Shown here: piece after piece, positions 8,182-17,141 of the stretch
Layout: the number at the start of each line of letters is the position of its first letter
How positions within the stretch are numbered: position 1 is the first letter of the stretch
Source: Actinomycetota bacterium
GTDB lineage: Bacteria > Actinomycetota > Humimicrobiia > Humimicrobiales > Humimicrobiaceae
Assembly (NCBI GenBank): GCA_023488645.1
Contig: JAMDDL010000214.1
Coordinates: forward strand, 1 to 23,151
Direction of reading: 5' to 3'
DNA: 23,151 nucleotides
The notes under the pieces: model-generated
Told to the model about the DNA's origin: nothing
What the model saw: the letters and a program-made list of their open reading frames with translations, nothing else
The model's database searches: none
Position numbers and translations under genes: made by a program

Positions 8182-9459
8182 TTACTGCGGTATGCTTATT
8201 CTTCCGGTTAGGGCAGAAGCAGCAGCAACAGCCGGACCTGAAAGATAAACTTCACTTTTGGGATGCCCCATTCTGCCTACAAAATTTCTGTTTGTAGTTG
8301 ACAGCGCTTTCTCACCTTCGGCAAGAATTCCCATATGTCCTCCAAGACAGGGACCGCAAGTTGGAGTACTTACGACGCACCCTGCTTTTATGAAATTTTC
8401 TATAAATCCTGCATGCAGGGCTTCCAGGTAGATTTTTTGAGTTGCCGGAATAATTATTACTCTTAAATTACCATTAACTTTTTTACCTGCAATTATATCA
8501 TTTGCAATCTTCAAATCTTCCATCCTGCCATTTGTACATGAACCTATTACAACCTGATCAATTCTGACATCATTTAAGTCCTTCGCTTTCATTACGTTTG
8601 ACGGCAAATGTGGAATAGCAACTAAAAGATCAATTTCTTCAGCATTGAAATTATAGACTTTTTCAAATTCAACGTCATGGTCGCTTTTAAATATTTTATA
8701 TTCACTTTCTTTTTTGCCAATATTGCTTAAAAATTCTTTGGTTTTCAAGTCAACATTAAATACTGCGAATTTAGCCCCTGCTTCAATTGCCATATTTGCA
8801 ACTGTAAACCTGCTGTCCATTGAAAGGCTTTCAATTACATCACCTGTAAATTCCATGGATTTATATAAAGCACCGTCGACTCCTATTTTACCGATGACAT
8901 AAAGAATTAAATCCTTTCCGCCAACCCCTGAATTCAGTTTGCCCATGAAATTAAACTTTATGGTTTTTGGAACCATGAACCATGTTTTGCCTGTTGCCAT
9001 TGCCATTCCTATATCTGTACTTCCCATCCCGGTTGAAAGAGCACCCAATGCGCCGTATGTGCATGTATGTGAATCTGCTCCAATAATAAGATTTCCCGGA
9101 AGAGCAAGGCCTGCCTCAGGGATCAGAGCATGTTCTATACCCATCCTGCCAATCTCAAAATAATTTTTTATTTCATATTCATTTGCAAAAGTTCTTATCA
9201 GCTTTGCCTGTTGCGCTGATTTAATATCCTTATTTGGAGTAAAATGGTCTGGAACAATCGCTATTTTATTTTTGTTAAAAACTTTTTTTACTCCAAGTTT
9301 CTTAAATTCATTTATCGCAAGAGGCATGGTTACATCATTTCCAAGTACCAGATCAACATTTGCATTAACAATTTCTCCTTCTTCTGCAAATTTCTTACCG
9401 CTGTGCCATGCAAGTATTTTTTGAGTCATAGTCTGCGGTTTTACACTTTTTAAACTCAT
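8182..9459 (-). CDS. leuC: 3-isopropylmalate dehydratase, large subunit
   Basis: Aconitase-family catalytic subunit, pairing with LeuD. The three cysteines that bind the 4Fe-4S cluster are visible: C308 in GSCTNGR, and C368 and C371 in PTCGPCLGG. GADSHTCTYGALGALSTGMGS is the family's substrate/cluster motif. At 425 residues it belongs to the shorter bacterial/archaeal LeuC branch (about 420 rather than ~466). GGAGA precedes the ATG; an overlapping out-of-frame ATG lies 4 bases upstream. Members of this branch often act on both isopropylmalate and citramalate-derived substrates, which fits cimA in the same cluster; that dual use is inference. Confidence 0.96.
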   Translation of the reverse strand: MSLKSVKPQTMTQKILAWHSGKKFAEEGEIVNANVDLVLGNDVTMPLAINEFKKLGVKKVFNKNKIAIVPDHFTPNKDIKSAQQAKLIRTFANEYEIKNYFEIGRMGIEHALIPEAGLALPGNLIIGADSHTCTYGALGALSTGMGSTDIGMAMATGKTWFMVPKTIKFNFMGKLNSGVGGKDLILYVIGKIGVDGALYKSMEFTGDVIESLSMDSRFTVANMAIEAGAKFAVFNVDLKTKEFLSNIGKKESEYKIFKSDHDVEFEKVYNFNAEEIDLLVAIPHLPSNVMKAKDLNDVRIDQVVIGSCTNGRMEDLKIANDIIAGKKVNGNLRVIIIPATQKIYLEALHAGFIENFIKAGCVVSTPTCGPCLGGHMGILAEGEKALSTTNRNFVGRMGHPKSEVYLSGPAVAAASALTGRISIPQ

Positions 9460-9504
9460 TCATATTCTCCTGTAACAAAATTTTAAATAATAAAATTATC
9501 AGTA

Positions 9505-9545
9505 AAATATTTAAAAATCTATGTACTTAAAATTTTTAAATATTT
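9505..9545 (-). other. A/T-only hairpin between leuA and leuC
   Basis: In the 96-bp leuA-leuC gap, 9505-9518 is the exact reverse complement of 9532-9545 (14 bp, 13-base loop). All pairs are A-T, so the hairpin is only moderately stable. It could protect or separate the leuA message, or be compositional chance. No G+C stem with a U-tract is present, so I do not call a terminator. Confidence 0.3.
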
Positions 9546-9555
9546 ATAAGTTAAT

Positions 9556-11070
9556 TTAAATTTCCTGATTTTCAATAATTCTGTTCATTGCATTGATATA
9601 TGCTTTTATGCTTGCCTCTATTATATCGGTGCTGATACCTCTTCCCGGAATTTCCATCCCGTTGCTGGCTACAATAATTTTTACAGCACCAATTGCATCC
9701 TTTCCCTCTGAAACAGCTTCAATACTGTAATCAATTAATTTTGTATTGATTTTTGTTATCTGATCAATTGCCTTAAAGGAAGCATCTACCGGACCGTCAC
9801 CAAAATGGACAGCTTCAAAAAGCTTGCCCTTTATTTCAATTCCTACAGTTGAAGTGGATTTTATATTTGTTCCGCTTAGAATATGATAATAATTTAATTT
9901 AAAATATTCTGCTATTTCACTTATCTCATCCTGAACAATAGCTTTTAAATCATTATCGTTTATTGCCCCTTTTTTCTCTGCAAGTGATTTAAACCTTTCA
10001 AAAGCTTTTTCAATTTCTACTTCATTTAAGTTAAATCCTAAATCTTCAAGTCTTTTTACGAATGCATGTCTGCCGGAATGCTTTCCCAGAATAAGTTTTG
10101 ATGAAGACAGTCCTATATCTTCAGGTTTCAATATTTCATATGTTGACCTGTCTTTGAGCATGCCGTCCTGATGGATTCCTGCTTCATGAGAAAAAGCATT
10201 CTTTCCTACGATAGCTTTATTTGGCGCAATCATATATCCGGTTAATGAAGTAACCAGATTTGAAGTTTTTGCAATTTCTCTGATATTTATATCAGTATAA
10301 AAATTTAAATTCTTTTTTCTTGTATCAATAATTAATGCAATTTCTTCAATTGCAGCATTGCCGGCACGTTCTCCAATTCCATTTACGGAACATTCAATCT
10401 GTCTTGCACCTTTATCAGCAGCAAGTATTGAATTTGCAACAGCCAGTCCCAGATCGTCATGGCAGTGTACACTGACAATTACATTTTCAATACCCCTGAC
10501 ATTATCCATAAGATATTCAATCAAACTTGAATATTCCAGAGGAAGTGCATAACCAACTGTATCAGGAACATTTATAACTGTTGCCCCATTCTTTATGGCA
10601 ATTTCATACATTTGTGCCAAATATTGTCTATCGCTTCTTGTTGCATCCATGGCAGAAAATTCAATGTTGTCAGTATATTCCCTGCATTTTTTTACAGACT
10701 GAGCCGCAATTTCAAGAACTTCCTGCCTTGATTTATTTAACTGATATTTCAAATGAATATCGGAAGATGAAATAAATGTATGAATTACAGGATTTGAAGC
10801 ACCTTTTAATGCCTCACCCGCAGCATCAATATCCTTAAAATTTGCTCTTGCAAGAGCAGCAATGGATTTATCCCTTATAACCTTTGAAATTTCTTTTACA
10901 GCATCAAAATCGCTTTTTGAAGAAATCGGAAATCCTGCTTCAATAACATCAACATTTAATTTTTGGAGCTGATAAGCTATTTCCAGTTTTTCCTTCACAT
11001 TCAGATGCATGCCTGGCGCCTGTTCTCCGTCCCTTAAAGTTGTATCAAATATATAAATTTTCTGTGCCAT
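9556..11070 (-). CDS. leuA: 2-isopropylmalate synthase
   Basis: Condenses acetyl-CoA with 2-oxoisovalerate, the committed step of leucine synthesis. The 504-residue protein has a TIM barrel starting FDTTLRDGEQAPGMHLN, with VIEAGFPISSKSDFDAV, the metal-binding HCHDDLGLAVAN and NGIGERAGNAAIEE. The GEQAPG signature distinguishes it from the GTQGE of CimA. The C-terminal domain (about 380-504, including HFGDGPVDASFKAID and GRGISTDIIEASIKAYINAMNR) is the leucine-binding regulatory domain, so feedback inhibition is expected. Its promoter appears to lie in the 166-bp gap upstream. The ribosome site is weak (AAGG about 8 bases before the ATG). Confidence 0.95.
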   Translation of the reverse strand: MAQKIYIFDTTLRDGEQAPGMHLNVKEKLEIAYQLQKLNVDVIEAGFPISSKSDFDAVKEISKVIRDKSIAALARANFKDIDAAGEALKGASNPVIHTFISSSDIHLKYQLNKSRQEVLEIAAQSVKKCREYTDNIEFSAMDATRSDRQYLAQMYEIAIKNGATVINVPDTVGYALPLEYSSLIEYLMDNVRGIENVIVSVHCHDDLGLAVANSILAADKGARQIECSVNGIGERAGNAAIEEIALIIDTRKKNLNFYTDINIREIAKTSNLVTSLTGYMIAPNKAIVGKNAFSHEAGIHQDGMLKDRSTYEILKPEDIGLSSSKLILGKHSGRHAFVKRLEDLGFNLNEVEIEKAFERFKSLAEKKGAINDNDLKAIVQDEISEIAEYFKLNYYHILSGTNIKSTSTVGIEIKGKLFEAVHFGDGPVDASFKAIDQITKINTKLIDYSIEAVSEGKDAIGAVKIIVASNGMEIPGRGISTDIIEASIKAYINAMNRIIENQEI

Positions 11071-11190
11071 TTTTATCTTAACCTTCTTTATAAATTTATG
11101 AATTTAAAATATTTAAATTTTTTTTATTCCCTGACTGAATTATCTTGTAATTATTTATATTTTTTTAATTTCATTTTTACAGGAAGCGCA

Positions 11191-11219
11191 ATTATTACGT
11201 GGAAGATAATAAATGTCAA
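11191..11219 (-). promoter_or_regulatory. Probable sigma70 promoter for leuACDB-cimA
   Basis: On the minus strand TTGACA (11214-11219) is followed after 17 bases by AATAAT (11191-11196), five of six matches to the -10 consensus. Transcription would start near 11184, giving a ~114-nt leader before leuA. It lies in the largest gap between amino-acid genes, suggesting leuA onward can be transcribed separately from ilvD-serA. I found no T-box and no Leu-rich leader peptide in this leader. Confidence 0.6.
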
Positions 11220-11236
11220 AGAATAATATTCCGTAA

Positions 11237-12829
11237 TTAAAGATTAATAATTTTAATATTTGAAAAACCCGACAGTTTTTTAAATTCCTGCAGCATTTTT
11301 TCATCAACTTCGCAATCGAGGTTCAAGCCCATAAGGGCTTCCCCGCTCACTACCTTTCTTCCTACATGCATTGCTGCAATATTAACCCCTAATTTTCCAA
11401 AAGCTGTTCCAATTCTGCCAATCTGTCCGGGGATATCTTTGTAACTGATAAAAGCCATATACCTGGATGGAACCATATCAATTTCAAATTTATCAACTGC
11501 TATAAATCTCGGGATATTTTTTATTCCTGTAACAGTACCTGAAACAGACAAATCAAGTTCTGCCCCTTTTCCCTTAAGAGTAATTAAATTAACATAATCC
11601 TGTGATTTTGGATTTTTAACTTCTTTTATCTTCAAGCCCTTTTCCCGGGCAATAAGGTTTACATTTATTATATTTATTGTCTCATCCGTATATTTTTGCA
11701 AAATCTCAACCAGAATTACTGAAACCAGAAAGTCGGTTTTAAGTTCTGCTATCCTGCCAAAAAAACCAATTTCCAGTTCTTCAAGGTTGCCTTCAAACAA
11801 TTGGGAAAATAATGATCCTAAATCAGTGCCTAATTTTAAAAAAGGACTTACCGTTTGATATATTTCCTCATTAAATGACGGAAGATTCACTGCAGAACTT
11901 GCAGGTTCACCTTTCAGGACTTTGCTTACCTCCTGAGCAACAATCATATCTGCTTTTTGCTGAGCTTCTGATGTGGAAGAACCAAGATGGGGTGTGCATA
12001 TAACATTTTCCAGTTCAAACAGCCTCGATTTTTTGCATGGCTCATTTTCGAAAACATCAATACCTGCAGCGCTGATTTGTCCTTCCCTTAAAGCATCGTA
12101 TAAATCATCTTCGATAATTATTCCACCTCTTGATACATTAATAAGGATCGTACCCTTTCTCATTTTCAGAAGCTCTTCCCTGTTAATCAAACCGGCAGTC
12201 TCCCTCGTTCTTGGAAGATGGATGCTTATTATATCTGAAACATTGTATATATCCTCAATTGTTTCAGCCTTTTTTATACCTGACTGCCAGAATTTATCCT
12301 CTGAAACATAAGGGTCATAAGCAAAAACATTTAATCCCAAACACAAAGCTTTTTTTGCAACCTGATGTCCTATCTTTCCAAAACCAATTATTCCAAGCGT
12401 TTTCCCTTCAAGTTCAAAACCCTGAAATTTATTTCTGTCCCAGTTACCTGATTTTGTAGCAGGGTTTGCAAGATGAATTTTTTTTGCAAGACATAAAATA
12501 AGTGCAATTGCAAATTCTGCTGCTGAGATTATATTACTCATAGGCGCATTGATAACTGCAATGCCTTTTCTGGTTGCTGATTTTAAATCAATGTTATCAA
12601 TATTGGTTCCGGGCCTGCCAATTACTTTTAAATTTTTTGAATTTTCAATAACTGCAGAAGTAACTATGGTTGAGCTTTTAATTATCAGTCCATCATAATT
12701 TCTTATTTCATCTTCCAGTTCAGCAGCAATTATATCTTTTTTAATAACAACTTCAAAATCTTCAGCCAGACTTTTTACTGCTTTTTCTGAAATCTCATCA
12801 GTTATTAATATCTTTTGATTGTATTCCAT
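11237..12829 (-). CDS. serA: D-3-phosphoglycerate dehydrogenase
   Basis: Oxidises 3-phosphoglycerate to 3-phosphohydroxypyruvate, the first step of serine synthesis. The 530 residues fit the long form: catalytic and NAD+-binding domains (about 1-315), an allosteric substrate-binding domain, and a C-terminal ACT domain (about 455-530) that usually binds serine. Seen are the Rossmann motif LGIIGFGKIGHQVAKKAL, the catalytic Arg in NVSRGGII, Glu in FENEP and His in TPHLGSST. Sequence before the Rossmann fold reads GRPGTNIDNIDL. AAGGAA precedes the ATG. It follows ilvN in the position where ilvC often stands; in mycobacteria, for example, the order is ilvB-ilvN-ilvC-serA. Confidence 0.95.
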   Translation of the reverse strand: MEYNQKILITDEISEKAVKSLAEDFEVVIKKDIIAAELEDEIRNYDGLIIKSSTIVTSAVIENSKNLKVIGRPGTNIDNIDLKSATRKGIAVINAPMSNIISAAEFAIALILCLAKKIHLANPATKSGNWDRNKFQGFELEGKTLGIIGFGKIGHQVAKKALCLGLNVFAYDPYVSEDKFWQSGIKKAETIEDIYNVSDIISIHLPRTRETAGLINREELLKMRKGTILINVSRGGIIIEDDLYDALREGQISAAGIDVFENEPCKKSRLFELENVICTPHLGSSTSEAQQKADMIVAQEVSKVLKGEPASSAVNLPSFNEEIYQTVSPFLKLGTDLGSLFSQLFEGNLEELEIGFFGRIAELKTDFLVSVILVEILQKYTDETINIINVNLIAREKGLKIKEVKNPKSQDYVNLITLKGKGAELDLSVSGTVTGIKNIPRFIAVDKFEIDMVPSRYMAFISYKDIPGQIGRIGTAFGKLGVNIAAMHVGRKVVSGEALMGLNLDCEVDEKMLQEFKKLSGFSNIKIINL

Positions 12830-12852
12830 TTCATTTCCTTATTGTAAAGAAT

Positions 12853-12931
12853 TATTTTAATTTAATCTTTTACCTTCATATTAAACACAATTCATAAAAA
12901 ATAAAACATATTACAAGATTAAATTAAAATA
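12853..12931 (-). repeat. 17-bp perfect inverted repeat in the ilvN-serA gap
   Basis: Positions 12853-12869 are the exact reverse complement of 12915-12931, separated by 45 bases. The arms are nearly all A/T with one G-C pair. They fill most of the 107-bp gap between ilvN and serA and end before the serA ribosome site. As RNA this would be a long hairpin that might stabilise the ilv message or separate expression of serA. No U-tract of terminator type follows. Confidence 0.5.
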
Positions 12932-12936
12932 TAATT

Positions 12937-13419
12937 TCAGGATTTTTTACCGCGTGCTACAGCAATCATGCCAGTTCTTACAAATTCAAGTATTCCGTAT
13001 GGTTTCAATAATTCCTCAAATGCATTGATTTTGGTTTCTGTACCGGTAAGTTCCAGCATCATCGAATTTTTTGTGACATCAACTACATTTGCCCTGAAGA
13101 TGTTTACAATTTCCATAATCTCCGACCTGTTTTTATTTTCAGAATTTATCTTTATCAGCACTAATTCCCTCTGAACAGAATTAGCAGGATCAAGTTTTTG
13201 TATTTTTAGAACATTTATCAGCTTATGCAACTGTTTTGTCACCTGTTCCATGCTTTCAATATCGGTATTTACCACAATGGTGATTCTTGAAATTCTTTCA
13301 TCTTCCGTAGGAGCTACCGCAAGACTTTCAATATTAAAACCTCTTCTGCTGAAAAGTCCTGAAATTTTTGCCAGAACTCCTGATTTGTTTTCAACTAATA
13401 CAGATATTATATGATTCAT
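12937..13419 (-). CDS. ilvN: Acetolactate synthase, small regulatory subunit
   Basis: Regulatory partner of IlvB; it activates the catalytic subunit and confers valine feedback inhibition. The 160-residue length is usual. The N-terminal ACT domain (about 1-75) reads SVLVENKSGVLAKISGLFSRRGFNIESLAV, with the valine-site region intact. The C-terminal domain (about 80-160) contains RELVLIKI and GPYG-like LKPYGILEFVRTGMIAV. The ATG overlaps the ilvB stop by 4 bases (ATGA), consistent with coupled translation and a matched subunit ratio. AGG lies 4-5 bases upstream. Confidence 0.96.
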   Translation of the reverse strand: MNHIISVLVENKSGVLAKISGLFSRRGFNIESLAVAPTEDERISRITIVVNTDIESMEQVTKQLHKLINVLKIQKLDPANSVQRELVLIKINSENKNRSEIMEIVNIFRANVVDVTKNSMMLELTGTETKINAFEELLKPYGILEFVRTGMIAVARGKKS

Positions 13420-15125
13420 ATTCCTGCCTGCCTATGATCTAACATTTCACTGATAGGTGCACCTGGAGCAACCATCGGAAAAACATTTTCCTCAGGATCA
13501 ATCCAGAAATCTATCAAAACCAGATTATTAATACTGATTGCTTTTGCAATTGTCTCTTTGACATCCTTTTTTTCCTTAACACGAAATCCTACTCCGCCAT
13601 AAGCTTCAACAAGCTTTACAAAATCAACACAGCCTCTTACACAGGTTTCAGAGTATCTTTTATCATAAAATATTTCCTGCCATTGTTTTACCATTCCAAG
13701 ACTGCCGTTATTTAATAGTATAATCTTTATGGGAAGTTTATTAACAACTGCAGTAGCAAACTCCTGTGATACCATTTGTATGCTGCCGTCGCCTGCTATA
13801 TCAAAAACCAGTTTATCCGGCTTTCCAAATTGAGCGCCGATTGATGCAGGCAAACCAAAACCCATGGTTCCCAAGCCGCCGGAAGATATAAATGTTCTTG
13901 GTTTACTGCATTTATAATATTGGGAAGCCCACATTTGATTTTGCCCTACTTCTGTGCAGATAATGGCATCTCCATTTGTTAATTCATGAACAGTTTCTAT
14001 AATAAATCCCGGTTTCAGGCTGTTTGTGTTTCTATCAAAATAAATGGGATTCTTTTCCTTCCATTCCATAACAGTCTTTCTCCAGTTTGAAAAATCAGCT
14101 CTACTTTTTTCTTCAGTAATCTTTTTATACTCAGCGATTAAATCATTTAAAACTGAAGCTGCATCACCAACAATTGGAATATTGACTTTAACATTTTTAC
14201 CTATTTCTGCCGGATCAATATCAATATGAATTACTTCAGCATTTTTTGCAAATTCACTTAATTTGCCTGTTACTCTGTCATCAAATCTGACTCCAATTCC
14301 TATAATCAGATCAGTATTTACAAATGCCATGTTCGCATATTTTGTTCCATGCATTCCTGCCATTCCAAGAGAAAGCTCTTTATCTTCAGGATATGACCCT
14401 TTGCCAAGCAGGGAAGTTATTACAGGTATTCCTGCATAATCAGCAAATTCCTTAAGTAAACTGCTTGCATTGGAAGAAATTACACCACCACCTGAAAATA
14501 TTACAGGTTTTTTACTGTTATAAATTCTACTTGCAGCTTCCTTTATTTGTTTCAGATTCCCCTTTACTGTAGGTTTATATCCGGGAAGGTTAATTTCGCC
14601 TTTTACATGTTCATCAATCAAAGCATTTTGAACATCCACAGGTATGTCCACAAGAACAGGTCCCGGTCTCCCGGTTGAAGCAATATGGAAAGCTTCCCTG
14701 ATAATGTCAGGAAGATCTTTTACATGTTTTACAAGGTAGTTATGTTTTGTTATGGGTGCAGTAATGCCTGTTATATCAGCTTCCTGAAAGGAATCAGTAC
14801 CTATTTCTCCTGTTGAAACCTGTCCTGTAATTGCAACTATTGGTATGGAATCCATATAGGCATTAGCAATACCTGTTACCAGATTTGTTCCTCCCGGACC
14901 GGAAGTAGCCATACAAACTCCTGTTTTGCCTGTGGCTCGTGCATATCCGTCTGCTGCATGTGCAGCACACTGTTCATGTCTGACCAGAATATGTTTTATT
15001 TTCTTTTCATCATAGATTGCATCATATATTGGAATTACCTTTCCCCCAGGATATCCAAAAATATATTCAACACCTTCATTTTTCAGACATTTCAATAACA
15101 TTTGTGAGCCGTTAATCTTGCCCAT
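13416..15125 (-). CDS. ilvB: Acetolactate synthase, large catalytic subunit
   Basis: Thiamine-diphosphate enzyme making 2-acetolactate from pyruvate, or 2-aceto-2-hydroxybutyrate from pyruvate and 2-oxobutyrate; first shared step for Val, Leu and Ile. The N-terminal domain has YPGGKVIPIYDA and the catalytic Glu in VRHEQ. The FAD-like middle domain follows, and the C-terminal diphosphate-binding motif is GDGSIQMVSQE...NN. I place the start at 15125 (569 residues, MGKINGSQM) because GGGAG lies 5 bases before that ATG. The longer frame opening at 15152 adds nine residues (MLKNKTGEI) but has no ribosome site. The gene is 99 bp after ilvD and overlaps ilvN. Confidence 0.95.
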   Translation of the reverse strand: MGKINGSQMLLKCLKNEGVEYIFGYPGGKVIPIYDAIYDEKKIKHILVRHEQCAAHAADGYARATGKTGVCMATSGPGGTNLVTGIANAYMDSIPIVAITGQVSTGEIGTDSFQEADITGITAPITKHNYLVKHVKDLPDIIREAFHIASTGRPGPVLVDIPVDVQNALIDEHVKGEINLPGYKPTVKGNLKQIKEAASRIYNSKKPVIFSGGGVISSNASSLLKEFADYAGIPVITSLLGKGSYPEDKELSLGMAGMHGTKYANMAFVNTDLIIGIGVRFDDRVTGKLSEFAKNAEVIHIDIDPAEIGKNVKVNIPIVGDAASVLNDLIAEYKKITEEKSRADFSNWRKTVMEWKEKNPIYFDRNTNSLKPGFIIETVHELTNGDAIICTEVGQNQMWASQYYKCSKPRTFISSGGLGTMGFGLPASIGAQFGKPDKLVFDIAGDGSIQMVSQEFATAVVNKLPIKIILLNNGSLGMVKQWQEIFYDKRYSETCVRGCVDFVKLVEAYGGVGFRVKEKKDVKETIAKAISINNLVLIDFWIDPEENVFPMVAPGAPISEMLDHRQAGI

Positions 15126-15224
15126 TATTTCTCCCGTTTTATTTTTTAACATTTATCATTTTTTAAAAAAACCTGATTTTTATTTAAAATTATCATGCAT
15201 AATACTGTTTATTTCTGCTTTAAT

Positions 15225-16883
15225 TTACTGCAAAACAGCGCCCCTTGAAGCCGAAGTTACCAGTTTTGCATATCTGTTTAAATAACCTTCCCTTATTTTA
15301 GCTTGCGGTGCTTTCCAGTTCTTAAGCCTTTTACTAATCTCATCATCAGATACAAGCAAATTAATACTGTTATTATTAATATCTATCTCAATAACATCAC
15401 CTTCATTTACAATGGCAAGCGGTCCGCCAGCCATTGCCTCAGGAGAAATATGCCCAATTGAAGCACCTTTGGTTGCTCCTGAGAATCTGCCGTCTGTAAT
15501 CAATGCAACCTCCTTATCCAGTCCAATTCCTGCTATGGCAGAAGTTGGGGCAAGCATTTCCCTCATGCCGGGCCCGCCCTTAGGTCCCTCATACCTTATT
15601 ACTATTACATCTCCTGAATTTATTTTACTTCCCATTATAGCTGATACAGCTTCTTCTTCACTGTCAAATATTCTGGCTGCACCCTTATGTTTATACATTG
15701 AAGGATCTACTGCAGATTTTTTAACTACAGCTCCTTCCGGAGCAATATTTCCGTATAATATCTTTAATCCTCCATCAGGCAGATAAGCATTATCAACAGT
15801 TCTTATCACTTCCTTATTTAATATTTTGCAACTGCTTATATTATCTTTTACCTTTTTTCCTGTTACAGTAATTAAATCTCCATCAATCATATTGTTTTTT
15901 AAAAGTTCATTCATTAATGCTTCAATGCCTCCAGCCATATACAAATCAAATATATGGTAGCTTCCTGCAGGGCTTAACCTGCACAGATTTGGTGTTTTTG
16001 CGCTTATTTCATTTACCAGGTCAAGGGAAAAGCTGATTTTTGCTTCATTGGCTATTGCCGGTATATGAAGTATTGTATTGCTTGATCCTCCAAGCGCCAT
16101 ATCAACTGCAAGTGCATTTTTAATGGATTTTAAATTAACTATATCACGCGGTTTTATATCATTTTTAATTAGATTTAAGATTTCCATTCCTGCTTTTTTT
16201 GCAAGTCTTATTCTTTTTGAATATACTGCAGGAATTGTACCATTTCCGGGAAGCCCCAGACCCAAAGCTTCTGTCAGACAATTCATTGTATTTGCTGTAA
16301 ACATGCCGGAGCAGCTTCCGCAAGTTGGACATGCTTCTTCTTCAATACAATATAGATCCTCCATGGTATATAATCCCTTGCTGAATTTTCCTATGGCTTC
16401 ATAACAGGTATTATAATCAATATCCCTGTCATTAAACTTTCCTGTCAGCATGGGACCGCCACTGATTACTATTGCAGGTATGTTTAATCTTAATGCAGCC
16501 ATTATCATTCCGGGAATTATTTTGTCGCAATTAGGTACAAGAACCAGTCCGTCAAAAGGATGAGCCATGCAGACAGTTTCAATACTGTCGGCAATCAATT
16601 CCCTTGATGCCAGAGAATATTTCATTCCCGGATGATTCATCGCAACTCCATCGCAAACCCCTATAGTTGAAAATTCCTGGGGAGTTCCTCCTGCAATTTC
16701 TATGCCGGTCTTTACAGCATCAACTATATTTTTTAAATGAATATGCCCCGGTATCAACTCGTTAAATGAATTTGCAATACCTATTATCGGCCTCCCGATT
16801 TCCTCATTTGTAAAACCAAGAGATTTTAAAATAGACCTGTGAGGCAGTCTTGCAGGTCCTTCCTTCATTAAATCGCTTCTCAC
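15225..16883 (-). CDS. ilvD: Dihydroxy-acid dehydratase
   Basis: Fe-S enzyme dehydrating 2,3-dihydroxy-isovalerate and 2,3-dihydroxy-3-methylvalerate to 2-oxo acids, the step before transamination in Val/Ile synthesis. The 552-residue length fits. C119 in VPNCDK (with K121) and C191 in CGSCSGMF are expected cluster/active-site residues. The segment NELIPGHIHL at 41-50 carries PGH where the [2Fe-2S] class has PCN. This places the protein with the E. coli-like enzymes, usually [4Fe-4S] and oxygen-sensitive. TDGRFSGATKG lies near the C-terminus. The start is GTG, with GGAGG 4 bases upstream; an overlapping ATG one reading step earlier stops at once (ATG TGA). It is first in the cluster, ~400 nt from its likely promoter. 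Confidence 0.96.
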   Translation of the reverse strand: MRSDLMKEGPARLPHRSILKSLGFTNEEIGRPIIGIANSFNELIPGHIHLKNIVDAVKTGIEIAGGTPQEFSTIGVCDGVAMNHPGMKYSLASRELIADSIETVCMAHPFDGLVLVPNCDKIIPGMIMAALRLNIPAIVISGGPMLTGKFNDRDIDYNTCYEAIGKFSKGLYTMEDLYCIEEEACPTCGSCSGMFTANTMNCLTEALGLGLPGNGTIPAVYSKRIRLAKKAGMEILNLIKNDIKPRDIVNLKSIKNALAVDMALGGSSNTILHIPAIANEAKISFSLDLVNEISAKTPNLCRLSPAGSYHIFDLYMAGGIEALMNELLKNNMIDGDLITVTGKKVKDNISSCKILNKEVIRTVDNAYLPDGGLKILYGNIAPEGAVVKKSAVDPSMYKHKGAARIFDSEEEAVSAIMGSKINSGDVIVIRYEGPKGGPGMREMLAPTSAIAGIGLDKEVALITDGRFSGATKGASIGHISPEAMAGGPLAIVNEGDVIEIDINNNSINLLVSDDEISKRLKNWKAPQAKIREGYLNRYAKLVTSASRGAVLQ

Positions 16884-17082
16884 ATTTCCTCCAGAAAAAC
16901 TTAAATATTATCTTTAATAATTATTTTTTATTTTAATTTATTTTAATTTTAAATTTTATTTCAAATTACTTTTAGATTACAGCTATTTTTATTATTATTT
17001 TTTAAAAAAATTTTTAAAAAATGCAAAATGCACTATTGTTTAGTTTAATGGATACAATCAAGTATAAAGAAAAAGATAAAGG
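16884..17082 (-). other. AT-rich distal part of the ilvD leader
   Basis: Between the attenuator hairpin and the ilvD ribosome site lie about 200 bases of nearly pure A/T sequence, with runs such as 16921-16960 and 17001-17022. No ORF, T-box consensus (the TGGNACCGCGG-type core is absent on both strands) or G+C-containing hairpin is visible. The length is unusual for a simple attenuator and may be unstructured spacer. Confidence 0.4.
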
Positions 17083-17141
17083 AAAAAATCAAATTCTTTA
17101 GGGGATTATATCCGAAAATCAGAGTATAATACCCTTGAGAA
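17083..17141 (-). terminator. Candidate transcription attenuator of ilvD
   Basis: On the minus strand the arms 17141-17125 and 17110-17094 pair on a single diagonal without bulges. TTCT/AGAA, AGGG/CCCT and ATTATA/TATAAT (14 pairs) are interrupted only by a 2x2 and a 1x1 mismatch, with a 14-base loop. The 3' arm runs straight into UUUGAUUUUUU (17093-17083), the layout of an intrinsic terminator. The 5' arm is embedded in codons 35-40 of the leader ORF and the leader stop codon lies in the loop. A ribosome slowed on the preceding Val/Ile/Leu codons would therefore cover the 5' arm and prevent termination; a fast ribosome would leave and let it form. The mechanism is inferred; the structure and position are seen. 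Confidence 0.65.

Noticed and set aside
15126..15152. Longer ilvB start (578 residues)
   Set aside because: No ribosome site precedes 15152, while GGGAG sits 5 bases before the ATG at 15125, which also begins at the family's usual N-terminus.
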